Positions 52,064-61,123 are shown, numbered from the stretch's first letter. The stretch: DNA of 63,127 nt from Bacteroidota bacterium (GCA_013288345.1 JABDCA010000015.1:1-63127), one strand, 5' to 3'. Numbers and translations: made by a program. The notes: a model not told the origin generated them from the letters alone.

Positions 52064-54589
52064 ATGAGGAAACCATTTATTTTTCTATTTCTATCCATTA
52101 TTTGCTCATTGTCGATCAATGCTCAACAATACACTGTTGAAGGGCGTATAATTGATAAGCAAACAAATGCCCCACTTGCCTTTGTAAATATGATAGTTAC
52201 CGGCCAACAGCAAATCGGCTCGACAGCAGATATTGATGGTAACTTTAAAATATCGACAACAGTGCCTATTACCTCACTTACATTCTCATATGTTGGCTAT
52301 AAGGATCTGATTTTAACCTTACATGATACAGCCCATGACTCAAAACATCTCATCGTGAAATTAGAGGAGTCGAGCTATAGCCTGAAGGAAGTAACCATAT
52401 TACCAGGTATAAACCCGGCACTAAGAATAATACAAAGGGCTATAGATAATAGTGATAAGAACAATCCCGAAAAGGTTCATTCGTTTACCTATACTTCGTA
52501 TAATAAAATGTATGCCACTGCCGATTTAAAAGCCCAGGCCGATACACTCAACTCGCTTGATTCACTAAAAGCAGCTAAAGCATCTGCCGATACTTCAAAA
52601 AAGCATAAAGATGGTCTTTCAGACGTTCTGCGGAAGCAATACTTGTTCCTTTCGGAATCTATAGGTAAACGCAAATTTTTGTACCCGGATCATAACCACG
52701 AGGAAATAATAGCTACGCGTACATCGGGCGTAAAGAATTCTCCATTTGCTTTACTGGCAACTCAGTTACAATCATTCTCATTTTACAAGGAATACATTTT
52801 GATACTTGACGGAAACTACCTGAATCCTATATCAACTTTAGGCATTAGCCGGTATAATTACATAATTGAAGATACTTTATACAATGGCAAGGACACAGTT
52901 TTTGTAATCTCTTATCACCCTAAAAAGAATAAAAACTTTGATGGCATGAAGGGCGTTGTATATATAAATACCAATGGCTATGCGTTACAAAACGTGCTGG
53001 CACAGCCTATAAAACAAGACAAGACCATTAGTATACACATACAACAGAAGTATGAATATGTAAATAAAAAACAATGGTTTCCGGTGCAACTTAATACCGA
53101 TTGGGTATATAACAATATTAAACTTAATGATAGCACACTTGAAGGGAGTAACAAGGCATCGAACCCGGATGATGAGCACAATAAGTTAAAAATAGTAACA
53201 CGCAGTTATATTAAGGATATTGTATTGGACACAGTATTAAAGAAAAGAGATTTTGGGCGTGTAGAAGTTGAAATAGCCGATAATGCCGCTAAGCAAAATG
53301 ACTCTATCTGGAACAAATACCGGAATGATACCCTTTCGGCTAAGGAGAGAAAAACGTATAAAGTAATAGATAGTGTAGGTAAAGCAAGTCACTTGGACCG
53401 TAAGATATTATGGTTTGAGGCACTTGCAACAGGCAAACTTCGTATGGGCTGGGCAGATTTGGACCTCGATAGAATAATTAACCTAAATGGTTATGAAGGG
53501 CTCAGGCTTGGAGCAGGCTTACATACCAATGATGAAATATCGAAGGTAGTGTCGGTTGGTGGATATGGCGCTTATGGATTGGGCGACATGGCTTTTAAAT
53601 ATGGAGGTGATATTGGTTTTCTGTTTAGTCCCTACTCTCATCTTAAACTCGATTTTGCTTATAAAAATGATGTAATTGAATCTGGCGGAGTTTCATTTTA
53701 TAACGATGAACATTTACTTTCTACAGAAGCATACCATGCTTATTTTGTAAATAACATGGATAAGATAAAGCAAGAGCAGATCTCTTTATCCTTTGATGCA
53801 CTTCGCTATTTCCAATTTAATCTGTTTGGCGACGAACAAGTACGAACAGTTACCAATAATTATGCCTTTGGTGTAACGGAGAATAATGCAACTGTATTAT
53901 TTAACCAGTTTAATTTTACTGAAATGGGCTTGGGGCTCCGTTTTGCTTATGGCGAAACATTTTTGAAAAGCCCTATGGGGATGATTTCGTTAGGAACAAA
54001 ATACCCAGTCGTATGGGCAAATATTACCCATGGATTTAATGGCTTGTTGAATGGTGGCTATGCCTATATGAAATATGATTTGAAAGCCTCGAAAGTATTC
54101 CATCTGCCGCAATTAGGCAGTTTTGCTATTTCAGCACTTGCCGGTTATGTTAATGGCAATGTACCTTATACACTTTTATACAATTCTAGTGCATGTTACA
54201 CTCCAAAATTAATAGATGCCCTGGCAGTAGATAATTCCTTTGAAACGATGCGTATCAATGAATTTATGTCGAACAAGTATGTAAATCTATTTGTTTCTCA
54301 TGATTTCGAATCGTTTCTATTTCGCAGTGGTAATTTCAGGCCACATTTAAAACTTGTAACACATATGGGATGGGGCATGCTCGATAATGCAGCCAATCAT
54401 TTTTACTTCCCTTCACCCATTCAAACCATGAATAAAGGATATTATGAATCGGGAATAGAGTTGAACAATCTTATAACTATGAATTTTCTGCAACTGGGTG
54501 TTGGAGGGTATTATCGATATGGACCATACTCTTTGCCTGATATGAGTAGTAATTTTGTATTCAAATTTACAGCATACATTGTATTTTAG
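52064..54589 (+). CDS. DUF5686 outer-membrane protein with carboxypeptidase-like regulatory domain
   Basis: An 841-residue exported protein. Signal peptide 1-20 (ending INAQQ), then a CarboxypepD_reg-like beta-sandwich at about 22-105 (VEGRIIDKQTNAPLAFVNMI, GSTADIDGNFKIS, SYVGYKDL). The central part (about 115-440; NPALRIIQRAIDNSDKNNPE) and the barrel-like C-terminal 350 residues match the DUF5686 family, ending in Val-Phe as outer-membrane barrels do. Such proteins are widespread in Bacteroidota with no assigned function. No TonB plug is present, so it should not be called a TonB receptor. Confidence 0.88.
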   Translation: MRKPFIFLFLSIICSLSINAQQYTVEGRIIDKQTNAPLAFVNMIVTGQQQIGSTADIDGNFKISTTVPITSLTFSYVGYKDLILTLHDTAHDSKHLIVKLEESSYSLKEVTILPGINPALRIIQRAIDNSDKNNPEKVHSFTYTSYNKMYATADLKAQADTLNSLDSLKAAKASADTSKKHKDGLSDVLRKQYLFLSESIGKRKFLYPDHNHEEIIATRTSGVKNSPFALLATQLQSFSFYKEYILILDGNYLNPISTLGISRYNYIIEDTLYNGKDTVFVISYHPKKNKNFDGMKGVVYINTNGYALQNVLAQPIKQDKTISIHIQQKYEYVNKKQWFPVQLNTDWVYNNIKLNDSTLEGSNKASNPDDEHNKLKIVTRSYIKDIVLDTVLKKRDFGRVEVEIADNAAKQNDSIWNKYRNDTLSAKERKTYKVIDSVGKASHLDRKILWFEALATGKLRMGWADLDLDRIINLNGYEGLRLGAGLHTNDEISKVVSVGGYGAYGLGDMAFKYGGDIGFLFSPYSHLKLDFAYKNDVIESGGVSFYNDEHLLSTEAYHAYFVNNMDKIKQEQISLSFDALRYFQFNLFGDEQVRTVTNNYAFGVTENNATVLFNQFNFTEMGLGLRFAYGETFLKSPMGMISLGTKYPVVWANITHGFNGLLNGGYAYMKYDLKASKVFHLPQLGSFAISALAGYVNGNVPYTLLYNSSACYTPKLIDALAVDNSFETMRINEFMSNKYVNLFVSHDFESFLFRSGNFRPHLKLVTHMGWGMLDNAANHFYFPSPIQTMNKGYYESGIELNNLITMNFLQLGVGGYYRYGPYSLPDMSSNFVFKFTAYIVF

Positions 54590-54608
54590 GTATACAAGCC
54601 AAGCTTAT

Positions 54609-54616
54609 TAACTTTG
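54609..54616 (+). promoter_or_regulatory. -7 promoter box of plsC
   Basis: TAACTTTG matches TAnnTTTG, 20 bases before the GTG start at 54637, supporting that GTG as the start. Confidence 0.4.
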
Positions 54617-54636
54617 CACCACAATAATAAACCAAG

Positions 54637-55377
54637 GTGAATATCTTTATCAAAGCTGCTAAAATCCTTTTTGCCATATACGCTATGTTAATAGTAGCGC
54701 TTTCGCACCTTATTGTTATACCAGCCTATTTTTTTGTGTTTATTTTTCTCCCTGAAAAAAGTGCACCAGTTAATGCTCATAAAGTTTCCAGGTTTTGGGC
54801 AACGTTGTTGTTTACGTGTTTTTTTATTCGTACTGACATTAAAGGCAAAGAACTAATAAACTCAAACGTGGCCTACATATTTATATCTAACCACAACTCG
54901 CAACTTGATATCCCATTATTTGCCAGAGCATGCTCTAATACCTTCCGTTTTCTTTCAAAAATTGAAGTAACCAGAATACCCCTGATGGGTTATATAGTTA
55001 AAAGAATATATATAACTGTTGATAGAAAAAGCAGAGAGGATAGGGTAAAAAGTGTGGAGAAAATGAAATCTTCGTTATTGGATGAAAGAATATCTGTAGT
55101 GCTTTTCCCTGAGGGGACTCGTAACCGTACCGATAAGCCTCTACTCGATTTTAAAGACGGTGCATTTCGCCTGGCAATTGATACGCAGCTACCTATTGCA
55201 GTGCTGACAATTTTAAATACCCGAGATTTTCTGCCTGCAACTAAATTCGAAATGAAACCGGGTATTATTCATGCTACATGGAGCGAGCCGATTGAAACAA
55301 AAGGGCTAACTGCTAACGATGTACCCATGTTAAAAGAGAAAGTAAAAGAATTATTGTTGAAGAACCTGGGCAAATGA
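54637..55377 (+). CDS. plsC: 1-acyl-sn-glycerol-3-phosphate acyltransferase (LPA acyltransferase)
   Basis: Phospholipid synthesis enzyme of 246 residues that acylates lysophosphatidate to phosphatidate at the inner membrane. N-terminal membrane helix about 8-38, then the HX4D motif His86-Asp91 in SNHNSQLD and the FPEGTRNR motif at 157-164. The start is GTG 54637; the next Met is residue 17, inside the helix. The family also includes ornithine-lipid acyltransferases (OlsA), which cannot be excluded. Confidence 0.9.
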   Translation: MNIFIKAAKILFAIYAMLIVALSHLIVIPAYFFVFIFLPEKSAPVNAHKVSRFWATLLFTCFFIRTDIKGKELINSNVAYIFISNHNSQLDIPLFARACSNTFRFLSKIEVTRIPLMGYIVKRIYITVDRKSREDRVKSVEKMKSSLLDERISVVLFPEGTRNRTDKPLLDFKDGAFRLAIDTQLPIAVLTILNTRDFLPATKFEMKPGIIHATWSEPIETKGLTANDVPMLKEKVKELLLKNLGK

Positions 55378-55387
55378 TTAAGGTGCA

Positions 55388-56677
55388 TTAAAACCTTATT
55401 CCCATTACCAGCACATCATCTAATTGTTCATTCTTACCTTTCCAGGTAATAAACTCATTTTCCAGAAGAGTTTTTTGCTTTGACATTTCTGCAGTGTGAA
55501 TGCTCTGGATAAATTCGCGGAAACGTGAGCTTTTATATTTTTTATTATTCTCTCCTCCAAACTGATCTTCAAACCCATCAGAGAACATATATATAACATC
55601 TCCCTTCTCAATAACTACTTCATGGTTAGTAAATAGTTTCAAGCGCTCCTGACTTTGTAAGCCTATGGCTTGCTTGTCGCCATCATAACTGGTAAGTTGG
55701 CCATTACGCACATGGTACATTACATGATTCGCACCTGCGTAATTCAGTTTCATGGTCTTGGAATTAAAAGCGCATACCGACATGTCCATACCATCATTGA
55801 TGATTATCTCATCCATCTTTTTATTAAGCATATGCACCAGCTCCCTACTCATATAGTCGAGTACATTTGCAGGAGAGTTTATTTCAGGTACCCTTACGGT
55901 TTGGTTAAGCAATGTGTAACCTACAAGGCTCATAAAGGCTCCGGGCACACCGTGTCCTGTACAATCTACCACAGCTATAACGTGTAGGCTCTCCCCATTA
56001 TCAGCAAGGTTAGTATTAGTAGATGATCTTACTTGGTTGTACCAATAAAAATCTCCACTTACAATATCTTTTGGCTTGTATAATACAAACATCTCAGGGA
56101 ATGAGGCCTGCATTGAAGTAATAGAGGGGAGAATCGCTTCTTGTATATTTTTAGCATACGTAATACTGTCAATCAGGTCTTTGTTTTTCTCTTCTATTAT
56201 AGTGCTTTGTTTTTTTATCTGCTGCTGCAAACGAATGCGTTCCCTTATATCTCTTGCAGAAATAAATATCACCACTTTACCGGCAAAATCTTCAACCTTT
56301 GCACTGCACTCCACCTCAATCTTCTCGCCTGTTGCACTTATAAAAGGCAAGTCAGTATATATCAATCCTTTCTTTTCATAAACAGTTGCAATTACTTCCG
56401 AGCTCCTACCTAGCTGTTCCCTTGAATGAATATCAAAAATGGTTTTTGTAAGCAATTGATCTAATGTATATCCCAACATTTGCTGTGCACCCAAATTGCA
56501 ATACAATATCTTTCCGTCAATAATGTCTATAAGTAATAACGAATCATTGGTATGCTGAAAAATGTTCTGATAACTTTTGTTATCGCGTTTAAGTTTTGCA
56601 TTTTGGGCAAGCTGTAATACAGCAAAGGCTGCAAATGCAACCGATAAAATAAAAACTATATTACTAATTGTAATCAT
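55388..56677 (-). CDS. PAS-domain PP2C-type (SpoIIE/RsbU) serine phosphatase
   Basis: A 429-residue signalling phosphatase. One N-terminal membrane helix (about 5-24, FILSVAFAAFAVLQLA), a PAS domain at about 36-150 (FQHTNDSLLLIDIIDGKILY), a short coiled coil (about 150-180), and a SpoIIE/RsbU phosphatase domain with VLYKPKDIVSGDFYW, VVDCTGHGVPGAFMS, INDGMDMSVCAF, VIYMFSDGFEDQFGG and the closing EQLDDVLVMG. The metal Asp residues are in place. Such enzymes usually act on phosphorylated anti-anti-sigma-type proteins; none is adjacent. Its ATG overlaps the stop of the upstream redoxin gene by one base (TAATG), so the two are translationally coupled. Confidence 0.92.
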   Translation of the reverse strand: MITISNIVFILSVAFAAFAVLQLAQNAKLKRDNKSYQNIFQHTNDSLLLIDIIDGKILYCNLGAQQMLGYTLDQLLTKTIFDIHSREQLGRSSEVIATVYEKKGLIYTDLPFISATGEKIEVECSAKVEDFAGKVVIFISARDIRERIRLQQQIKKQSTIIEEKNKDLIDSITYAKNIQEAILPSITSMQASFPEMFVLYKPKDIVSGDFYWYNQVRSSTNTNLADNGESLHVIAVVDCTGHGVPGAFMSLVGYTLLNQTVRVPEINSPANVLDYMSRELVHMLNKKMDEIIINDGMDMSVCAFNSKTMKLNYAGANHVMYHVRNGQLTSYDGDKQAIGLQSQERLKLFTNHEVVIEKGDVIYMFSDGFEDQFGGENNKKYKSSRFREFIQSIHTAEMSKQKTLLENEFITWKGKNEQLDDVLVMGIRF

Positions 56678-57726
56678 TAGGCTTGCTGCCCATCTATTGA
56701 CTGCAAAATAGGAAATATATCAGCAAGTTTAACAACTTCTCCTATTTTTTCAGGGTTAGAACAGTAGCGGATTATTCCTTGTTTATCAATAAGGAATGAG
56801 GCTGGGAGCGGTATTTCCTTTTCGAAATTATAATTCGACGCATGCAATAAATGCTCTGCTTTTATTTTAAGGCGGTATGAATTCGTAACAGTCAATCGGG
56901 TATCTGAAAGAATATGAAAATCAAGCTTAAGCTCCTCAGCCATTTTGCGGTTTACTCCTGTCGGGTCGGGCCCAATAACTAACAGAAAGACGTTCTTTTC
57001 TCTGAATTTAGCACTCTCTTTCAAATAGGTCCTAAGCATAATATGGCACATAGGGCACCATTCTCCACGAACAAAAATAAGCAGCACATTATTTTTACCT
57101 TTAAAATCAGTAAGGCATACCTGTTCATTCTTTTCATTCTGCAGACAAAATATGGGCGCTATCTCCCCTGCTGCCATTCCGTGCCCATTCTTTATCCGCC
57201 TCTTAATTTTTATACCATCGTATAAAACATCAAATATCATAAAGCCATTGGCTAAGAAATAAGCTATAGGGAATATTCGTGCATCCGATGTCTCCATTCC
57301 TTTATTTATTCTTAATTCAAAAGCATATAAAGCTACTGCAATAAGAAAAATCAAAGGCTCTAACCACAATCTGAATGTATGTGCAAGTTTATCCATCCAT
57401 ATATTACGTACCATTAGTGCAATAAAAGGCAATAAAATATAAGGTATAGATAAAGCCATAATACTACCCGAAGTATACATAGCAGCAATAGCAACGACGT
57501 GGCAAACAAAAGCACTGATTACCGCCAGTTTTGACTGAGTATAAATAAGAAATACATAAGTGGTAAACAGGGCTATAGTACAAAAAGCATAAGCCTGAAA
57601 AAGCAGGTGACGGTATATTAAATATGAGGCCAATACTATGGCCAATCCACCTATTACACCCGCTATATTAGCTATTTTCTTTTTCACAAATACCGTTTCA
57701 GCAAAGTTAGAAATTATATAATCCAT
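56677..57726 (-). CDS. Membrane protein with C-terminal peroxiredoxin-like (AhpC/TSA) domain
   Basis: A 349-residue fusion. About six membrane helices fill residues 20-170 (AGVIGGLAIVLASYLIYRHL, then four more), followed by a basic cytoplasmic-looking linker (GIKIKRRIKNG). Residues 185-345 are a thioredoxin-fold domain of the PRX-like group: VLLIFVRGEWCPMCHIML with Cys224 and Cys227, then VFLLVIGPDPTGVNRK and PASFLIDKQGIIRYC. By the positive-inside rule the redox domain probably lies in the cytoplasm. Coupled to the PAS-PP2C gene downstream (TAATG overlap), it may feed redox state to that phosphatase (inference). Confidence 0.85.
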   Translation of the reverse strand: MDYIISNFAETVFVKKKIANIAGVIGGLAIVLASYLIYRHLLFQAYAFCTIALFTTYVFLIYTQSKLAVISAFVCHVVAIAAMYTSGSIMALSIPYILLPFIALMVRNIWMDKLAHTFRLWLEPLIFLIAVALYAFELRINKGMETSDARIFPIAYFLANGFMIFDVLYDGIKIKRRIKNGHGMAAGEIAPIFCLQNEKNEQVCLTDFKGKNNVLLIFVRGEWCPMCHIMLRTYLKESAKFREKNVFLLVIGPDPTGVNRKMAEELKLDFHILSDTRLTVTNSYRLKIKAEHLLHASNYNFEKEIPLPASFLIDKQGIIRYCSNPEKIGEVVKLADIFPILQSIDGQQA

Positions 57727-57791
57727 ACATCCATTTTTTTAGGTATACAGAGATATACGAAGTTAAAACCTAGTGGGATTGCAGTTCTAGC

Positions 57792-58979
57792 TTACTTATC
57801 GAACTTATTAAAAAGCAACCTGTATTGAATAACAAACCATACTATTATACATGGCACTGCTTTTAAAACATATGGTATTACATAATGCTCTCTAAGGTAT
57901 TTAGGGAATATGGAGGTTGGAGATAAGATACTAAAAATAAATACCGTCACTAATAATACGTTCACTGGTACACTTTTCTTTTCGGTTACATACCATATAC
58001 CCACACCTAAAATGGCTACAATATAAGATGCTGATTCAGCTATATGATTAAATATCATTGCCCATATAAGTATAGAAGCCAGGATAAACAATTTAAAATC
58101 AAGGTTCTTATAGTATTTTATTCTAGCAAAAGGCAGGCACATTAATGCGGTACCTGCAAGTTGAACATAAACAGCCGGTGGATTCAGGTGAAACCAGGTT
58201 TTTAACCAACCCATAACCGATAGCGGTATGGCTATGTTAGGGTTAATGCCTGTTTCCTCAGATTGGTGAATACCTATAGTAAGGTTAAACCAACTATGGT
58301 ACAAAAACAATAACTGATTAAAAGAAACAATAAGTAATGGAGCTAACAGAAAAATAATGCACCAAAAAGTCATATAACCTGCAAACTTTAATTTTCGCGG
58401 GTACATTAAAAACAGAATTACTGCTGCAATGGCATATATTTTTATAAATGTAGCCAGTACTATAAAAAATGCAGCCTTGAAAAGATTACCCCTTTCAAAA
58501 AAAACAAAAGCAAGAATAATAAAAGAGGCAACCATAGGTGATACCTGTACATTTTGCAAAGCAGTTATCAACTCTATAAGAATAAACCAATAAACTACCA
58601 CTCGTTTCTTCGCACTATCAAATGGCAATAATTTAATGGCTATATATACTGAAAACACATTCAGGCAACACCACAAAATAACCTGCAACCACAATGGGAG
58701 AAAAACAAGTGGTATCATTAGCAAAGCGAATGTGGGGCTGTATAAATACAGGTCATTATACTCATCCCAATAATTTCTATAAAGATTTTGATCGTTGTAG
58801 AGATGAAAAAAGGATGTTTTGAAGATTATATAATTGTTGTAATAATCAGGGCCTTGAATAACCTTTTGCAGGCCTATTAATAAAGCAGTGGTAAGCAATA
58901 CCCATATCATCCCTTTTTCTTCCAAAAGTATTTTCGGAATAAATTTCTTGATATTCTCTTCAGCTTTATTCAGCAACAT
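57792..58979 (-). CDS. GT87-family (DUF2029) polyprenyl-phosphate-sugar glycosyltransferase
   Basis: A GT-C type membrane enzyme of 395 residues with about ten helices. After the first helix (VLLTTALLIGLQ) comes the loop QGPDYYNNY with an acidic residue (Asp45) at the position expected for catalysis in this fold, then LYLYSPTFALLMIPL, a GT87 mark. It would move a sugar from a polyprenyl-phosphate donor to an acceptor on the outer face of the inner membrane. Its start overlaps the deacetylase gene by 14 bases. The three genes 60460-57792 on the minus strand form one operon: donor synthesis, deacylation, transfer. Confidence 0.82.
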   Translation of the reverse strand: MLLNKAEENIKKFIPKILLEEKGMIWVLLTTALLIGLQKVIQGPDYYNNYIIFKTSFFHLYNDQNLYRNYWDEYNDLYLYSPTFALLMIPLVFLPLWLQVILWCCLNVFSVYIAIKLLPFDSAKKRVVVYWFILIELITALQNVQVSPMVASFIILAFVFFERGNLFKAAFFIVLATFIKIYAIAAVILFLMYPRKLKFAGYMTFWCIIFLLAPLLIVSFNQLLFLYHSWFNLTIGIHQSEETGINPNIAIPLSVMGWLKTWFHLNPPAVYVQLAGTALMCLPFARIKYYKNLDFKLFILASILIWAMIFNHIAESASYIVAILGVGIWYVTEKKSVPVNVLLVTVFIFSILSPTSIFPKYLREHYVIPYVLKAVPCIIVWFVIQYRLLFNKFDK

Positions 58980-59748
58980 TTGTCAAATAGTAATTACAGT
59001 AATCTGTTGAGCTTATAAACTCTCCGCACTCTTTCAAGCTTATTAAAAGTTTCTCAAATTTACCAAGTAGCCTTTCACCCGAGGTTCCTTTTACATAAAA
59101 TGGCAACTTGTATCCTGAAATATCGGCAAATTCCCAGGGGTGGAAATAGATATTCAGATACCGATCCTTTTTAAGAACCTTTATCGCTAATGTTTCATAA
59201 AGACTTAATGGGAAGCTCTTGAAGCTTATCCAGAACAATGGTATGCGGAAAATAGTTGCTACCGATGCAGGTAAATTTACAAGGCCATCGGAATTAAAAG
59301 GTCCTCTTGGTTTATCAAGGTTATTATATCGGCCAGGAATAAAGGTTGGGTTGACCGATGAATCGTAAGCATATCCTGCTTTTACCAATAACGATTTATC
59401 AACAGGCATTAAGCGCGCCATCCGAAAGCCTTTAACAGGCAATAGTGTAATCATTTCCAGTACTTCCTTAGACTTCAAAATATCTTCAGATTGAAATGAG
59501 GAATGGTAATATCCATGAGAGGCTATTTCATGTTTTCCAGATATTTCTTTTATAAGGGTAGTATTTCTTTCTGCAAAAAAGGCAGTAGTGTAAAAAGTTG
59601 CTTTTATATTGTATTTATCTAACAACTCCAATAAAGGTATTAAACCGGAAAGGGTGACTTTTATTTTTTCCTCGTCGTTCAGCTTTTGCCCGAACTCTTC
59701 AGGAATATCAAACTCTTCAAGGTCAAAACTCAGCAGTATTTTATTCAT
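58966..59748 (-). CDS. Polysaccharide-deacetylase (NodB) family protein
   Basis: A 260-residue deacetylase of the carbohydrate esterase 4 type. Motif 1 SFDLEEFD with Asp9; motif 2 ASHGYYH with His78 and His82 as metal ligands; motif 3 GFRMARLMP; motif 4 YAYDSSVNP; motif 5 YFHPWEF with the general-acid His203. No signal peptide or membrane helix, so it should act in the cytoplasm, which suits a lipid-linked or nucleotide sugar rather than cell-wall polymer. It overlaps GT2 upstream by 8 bases and GT87 downstream by 14. In this context removal of an acyl group from a polyprenyl-phosphate amino sugar is a reasonable guess. Confidence 0.85.
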   Translation of the reverse strand: MNKILLSFDLEEFDIPEEFGQKLNDEEKIKVTLSGLIPLLELLDKYNIKATFYTTAFFAERNTTLIKEISGKHEIASHGYYHSSFQSEDILKSKEVLEMITLLPVKGFRMARLMPVDKSLLVKAGYAYDSSVNPTFIPGRYNNLDKPRGPFNSDGLVNLPASVATIFRIPLFWISFKSFPLSLYETLAIKVLKKDRYLNIYFHPWEFADISGYKLPFYVKGTSGERLLGKFEKLLISLKECGEFISSTDYCNYYLTNVAE

Positions 59749-60460
59749 TATACTTTCCGCTTATGCGATAAAATATCATTTTAAGCAGGCTGATGAACAT
59801 ACCCGGGGAATCACGTACTACTTTAATTGTAGAAGGCCCAAATTGATGATGCTTGTTCACTTTTGCAGGTATAATAGAAATGCGGTATCCCTTTTGTTTT
59901 GCTATATAAAGTAACTCAGCATCAAATGCAAAATCAGTTATTCTACTTAGGCCGAATAATTTTTTTGCCGCCTCTTTGGTAAAGCCTTTTATCCCTGCTT
60001 GTGTATCAGTAAAACTAAGGTTTAGCATAAGCCTTGCAAGCCTGTTAAATGCTTCTCCCGCAACAAATCGTTCTGTTTTCTGCGGGTGGTTCTCACCCAT
60101 TTTTCGATTACCTATCGCCACGTCGCTATTCTTAAGTGCTTCCAAAAGCAAGTCTACATGGTCTAACGAATATGCCATATCGCCATCGGCAAAAACTATA
60201 TAGTCGCTGTCTAACTGCATTACTGCTTGCTTTAAGGCATTTGCCTTGCCTTTATTCTTTTCTATATTCAGCAAAGCAATATTCTTTTCGCCATTAAGCG
60301 TACTTGTTATAATACCGGCTGTTTTATCAGTAGAACCATCATTTGCAAAAAGGAAATAAAAATCGGGGTGCAATTTCGCATAGCTGATCACTTCTGCCAA
60401 TGTCCTTTCTATTGTTGCAGATTCATTATATACCGGAAGTATGACAGATGCTCTATACAT
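59741..60460 (-). CDS. GT2 glycosyltransferase (polyprenyl-phosphate sugar synthase-like)
   Basis: A 239-residue family 2 transferase. VILPVYNESATIE begins the GT-A fold; the ANDGSTDKT motif is near residue 40; the DXD motif is ADGDMAYS at 92-94; DTQAGIKGFTKEA near 152 is typical of dolichyl/polyprenyl-phosphate mannose or glucose synthases. It lacks the C-terminal membrane helices of ArnC or GtrB, as in soluble DPM1-like enzymes. First gene of the three-gene operon; a 7-bp palindrome ATCCTTT-TAT-AAAGGAT (60461-60477) abuts its start codon and a TATTTTTG box lies at 60499-60506. Confidence 0.87.
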   Translation of the reverse strand: MYRASVILPVYNESATIERTLAEVISYAKLHPDFYFLFANDGSTDKTAGIITSTLNGEKNIALLNIEKNKGKANALKQAVMQLDSDYIVFADGDMAYSLDHVDLLLEALKNSDVAIGNRKMGENHPQKTERFVAGEAFNRLARLMLNLSFTDTQAGIKGFTKEAAKKLFGLSRITDFAFDAELLYIAKQKGYRISIIPAKVNKHHQFGPSTIKVVRDSPGMFISLLKMIFYRISGKYNE

Positions 60461-60498
60461 ATCCTTTTATAAAGGATGTTACTTTGTAATGCTTACAA

Positions 60499-60506
60499 CA
60501 AAAATA
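60499..60506 (-). promoter_or_regulatory. -7 promoter box of the GT2-deacetylase-GT87 operon
   Basis: Minus-strand TATTTTTG matches TAnnTTTG, 39-46 bases upstream of the GT2 start. The leader would include the ATCCTTT/AAAGGAT hairpin directly before the ATG. Confidence 0.4.
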
Positions 60507-60542
60507 CATTAAGATATGAATCCTGCATTGAATTGAGCCATT

Positions 60543-61055
60543 TTAACTCACTTTCATTTTAGCATTCTTCCAGGCCTTTATCTGCCAGTTAATTAAGCCG
60601 GTACATATATGGTTATTAGCATTATCATACGCTTCCACAGTATATTCCCTGAAAATGGCCTCATCGCTTTTTAACGGATTTAAAATGGTTTTCTCAACCT
60701 CGTGCTTATCCAGTTTAAACTTTACTGTCACATCCATTTTTGCCTGGTAATGATAGGTCATATGTATGTTTTTAAGGATAATACGGTATTCATTGGCAGG
60801 CAAATGCATAGTTAGGCTCAAGCCAGACACATATTCACATAATGTGGCAAGCAAGCATGCATGTATTCCTTTTATATGGTTATGGTTATACCATTTGTTA
60901 AAGGCAGTAATGGTTAATTCATCGTCGGTTATCTTGGTAATTTTAAGCCTGTGTGGTTTATTGAATGGTACAGTACGCAACAATATCAAATTCAAAAGCC
61001 ATAAATAAAAAGGCGATGTTTTTGCTTTTTGAACAAGTGCATTTAGTTTATTCAT
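60543..61055 (-). CDS. DUF4442 hotdog-fold protein
   Basis: A 170-residue protein of the DUF4442 group (thioesterase-like hotdog fold). The helix-strand run HNHIKGIHACLLATLCEYVSG near residues 57-78 is where PaaI/YiiD-like enzymes carry the HGG-type helix, here changed to KGIHA. No signal peptide. Same strand as the GT2 operon, 82 bases upstream of it, so read-through is possible. Acyl-CoA hydrolysis is only a fold-based guess. Confidence 0.78.
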   Translation of the reverse strand: MNKLNALVQKAKTSPFYLWLLNLILLRTVPFNKPHRLKITKITDDELTITAFNKWYNHNHIKGIHACLLATLCEYVSGLSLTMHLPANEYRIILKNIHMTYHYQAKMDVTVKFKLDKHEVEKTILNPLKSDEAIFREYTVEAYDNANNHICTGLINWQIKAWKNAKMKVS

Positions 61056-61086
61056 AGTTTAAAAAATTGTTTTGCTGTTCTGCTTA

Positions 61087-61104
61087 CAAACATATATATA
61101 TTTG
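61087..61104. promoter_or_regulatory. Back-to-back divergent -7 boxes
   Basis: Minus-strand TATGTTTG (61087-61094) and plus-strand TATATTTG (61097-61104) are only 2 bases apart, pointing at DUF4442 and at the nitronate monooxygenase. The plus box has TTTG at 61071-61074 as a -33 candidate (spacing 22). Polymerase could probably not use both at once. Confidence 0.5.
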
Positions 61105-61123
61105 AAAGGCTAAAAATTCAATT

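Noticed and set aside
52064..54589. SusC/TonB-dependent receptor
   Set aside because: It shares the N-terminal carboxypeptidase-like domain but has no plug domain and the rest fits DUF5686.
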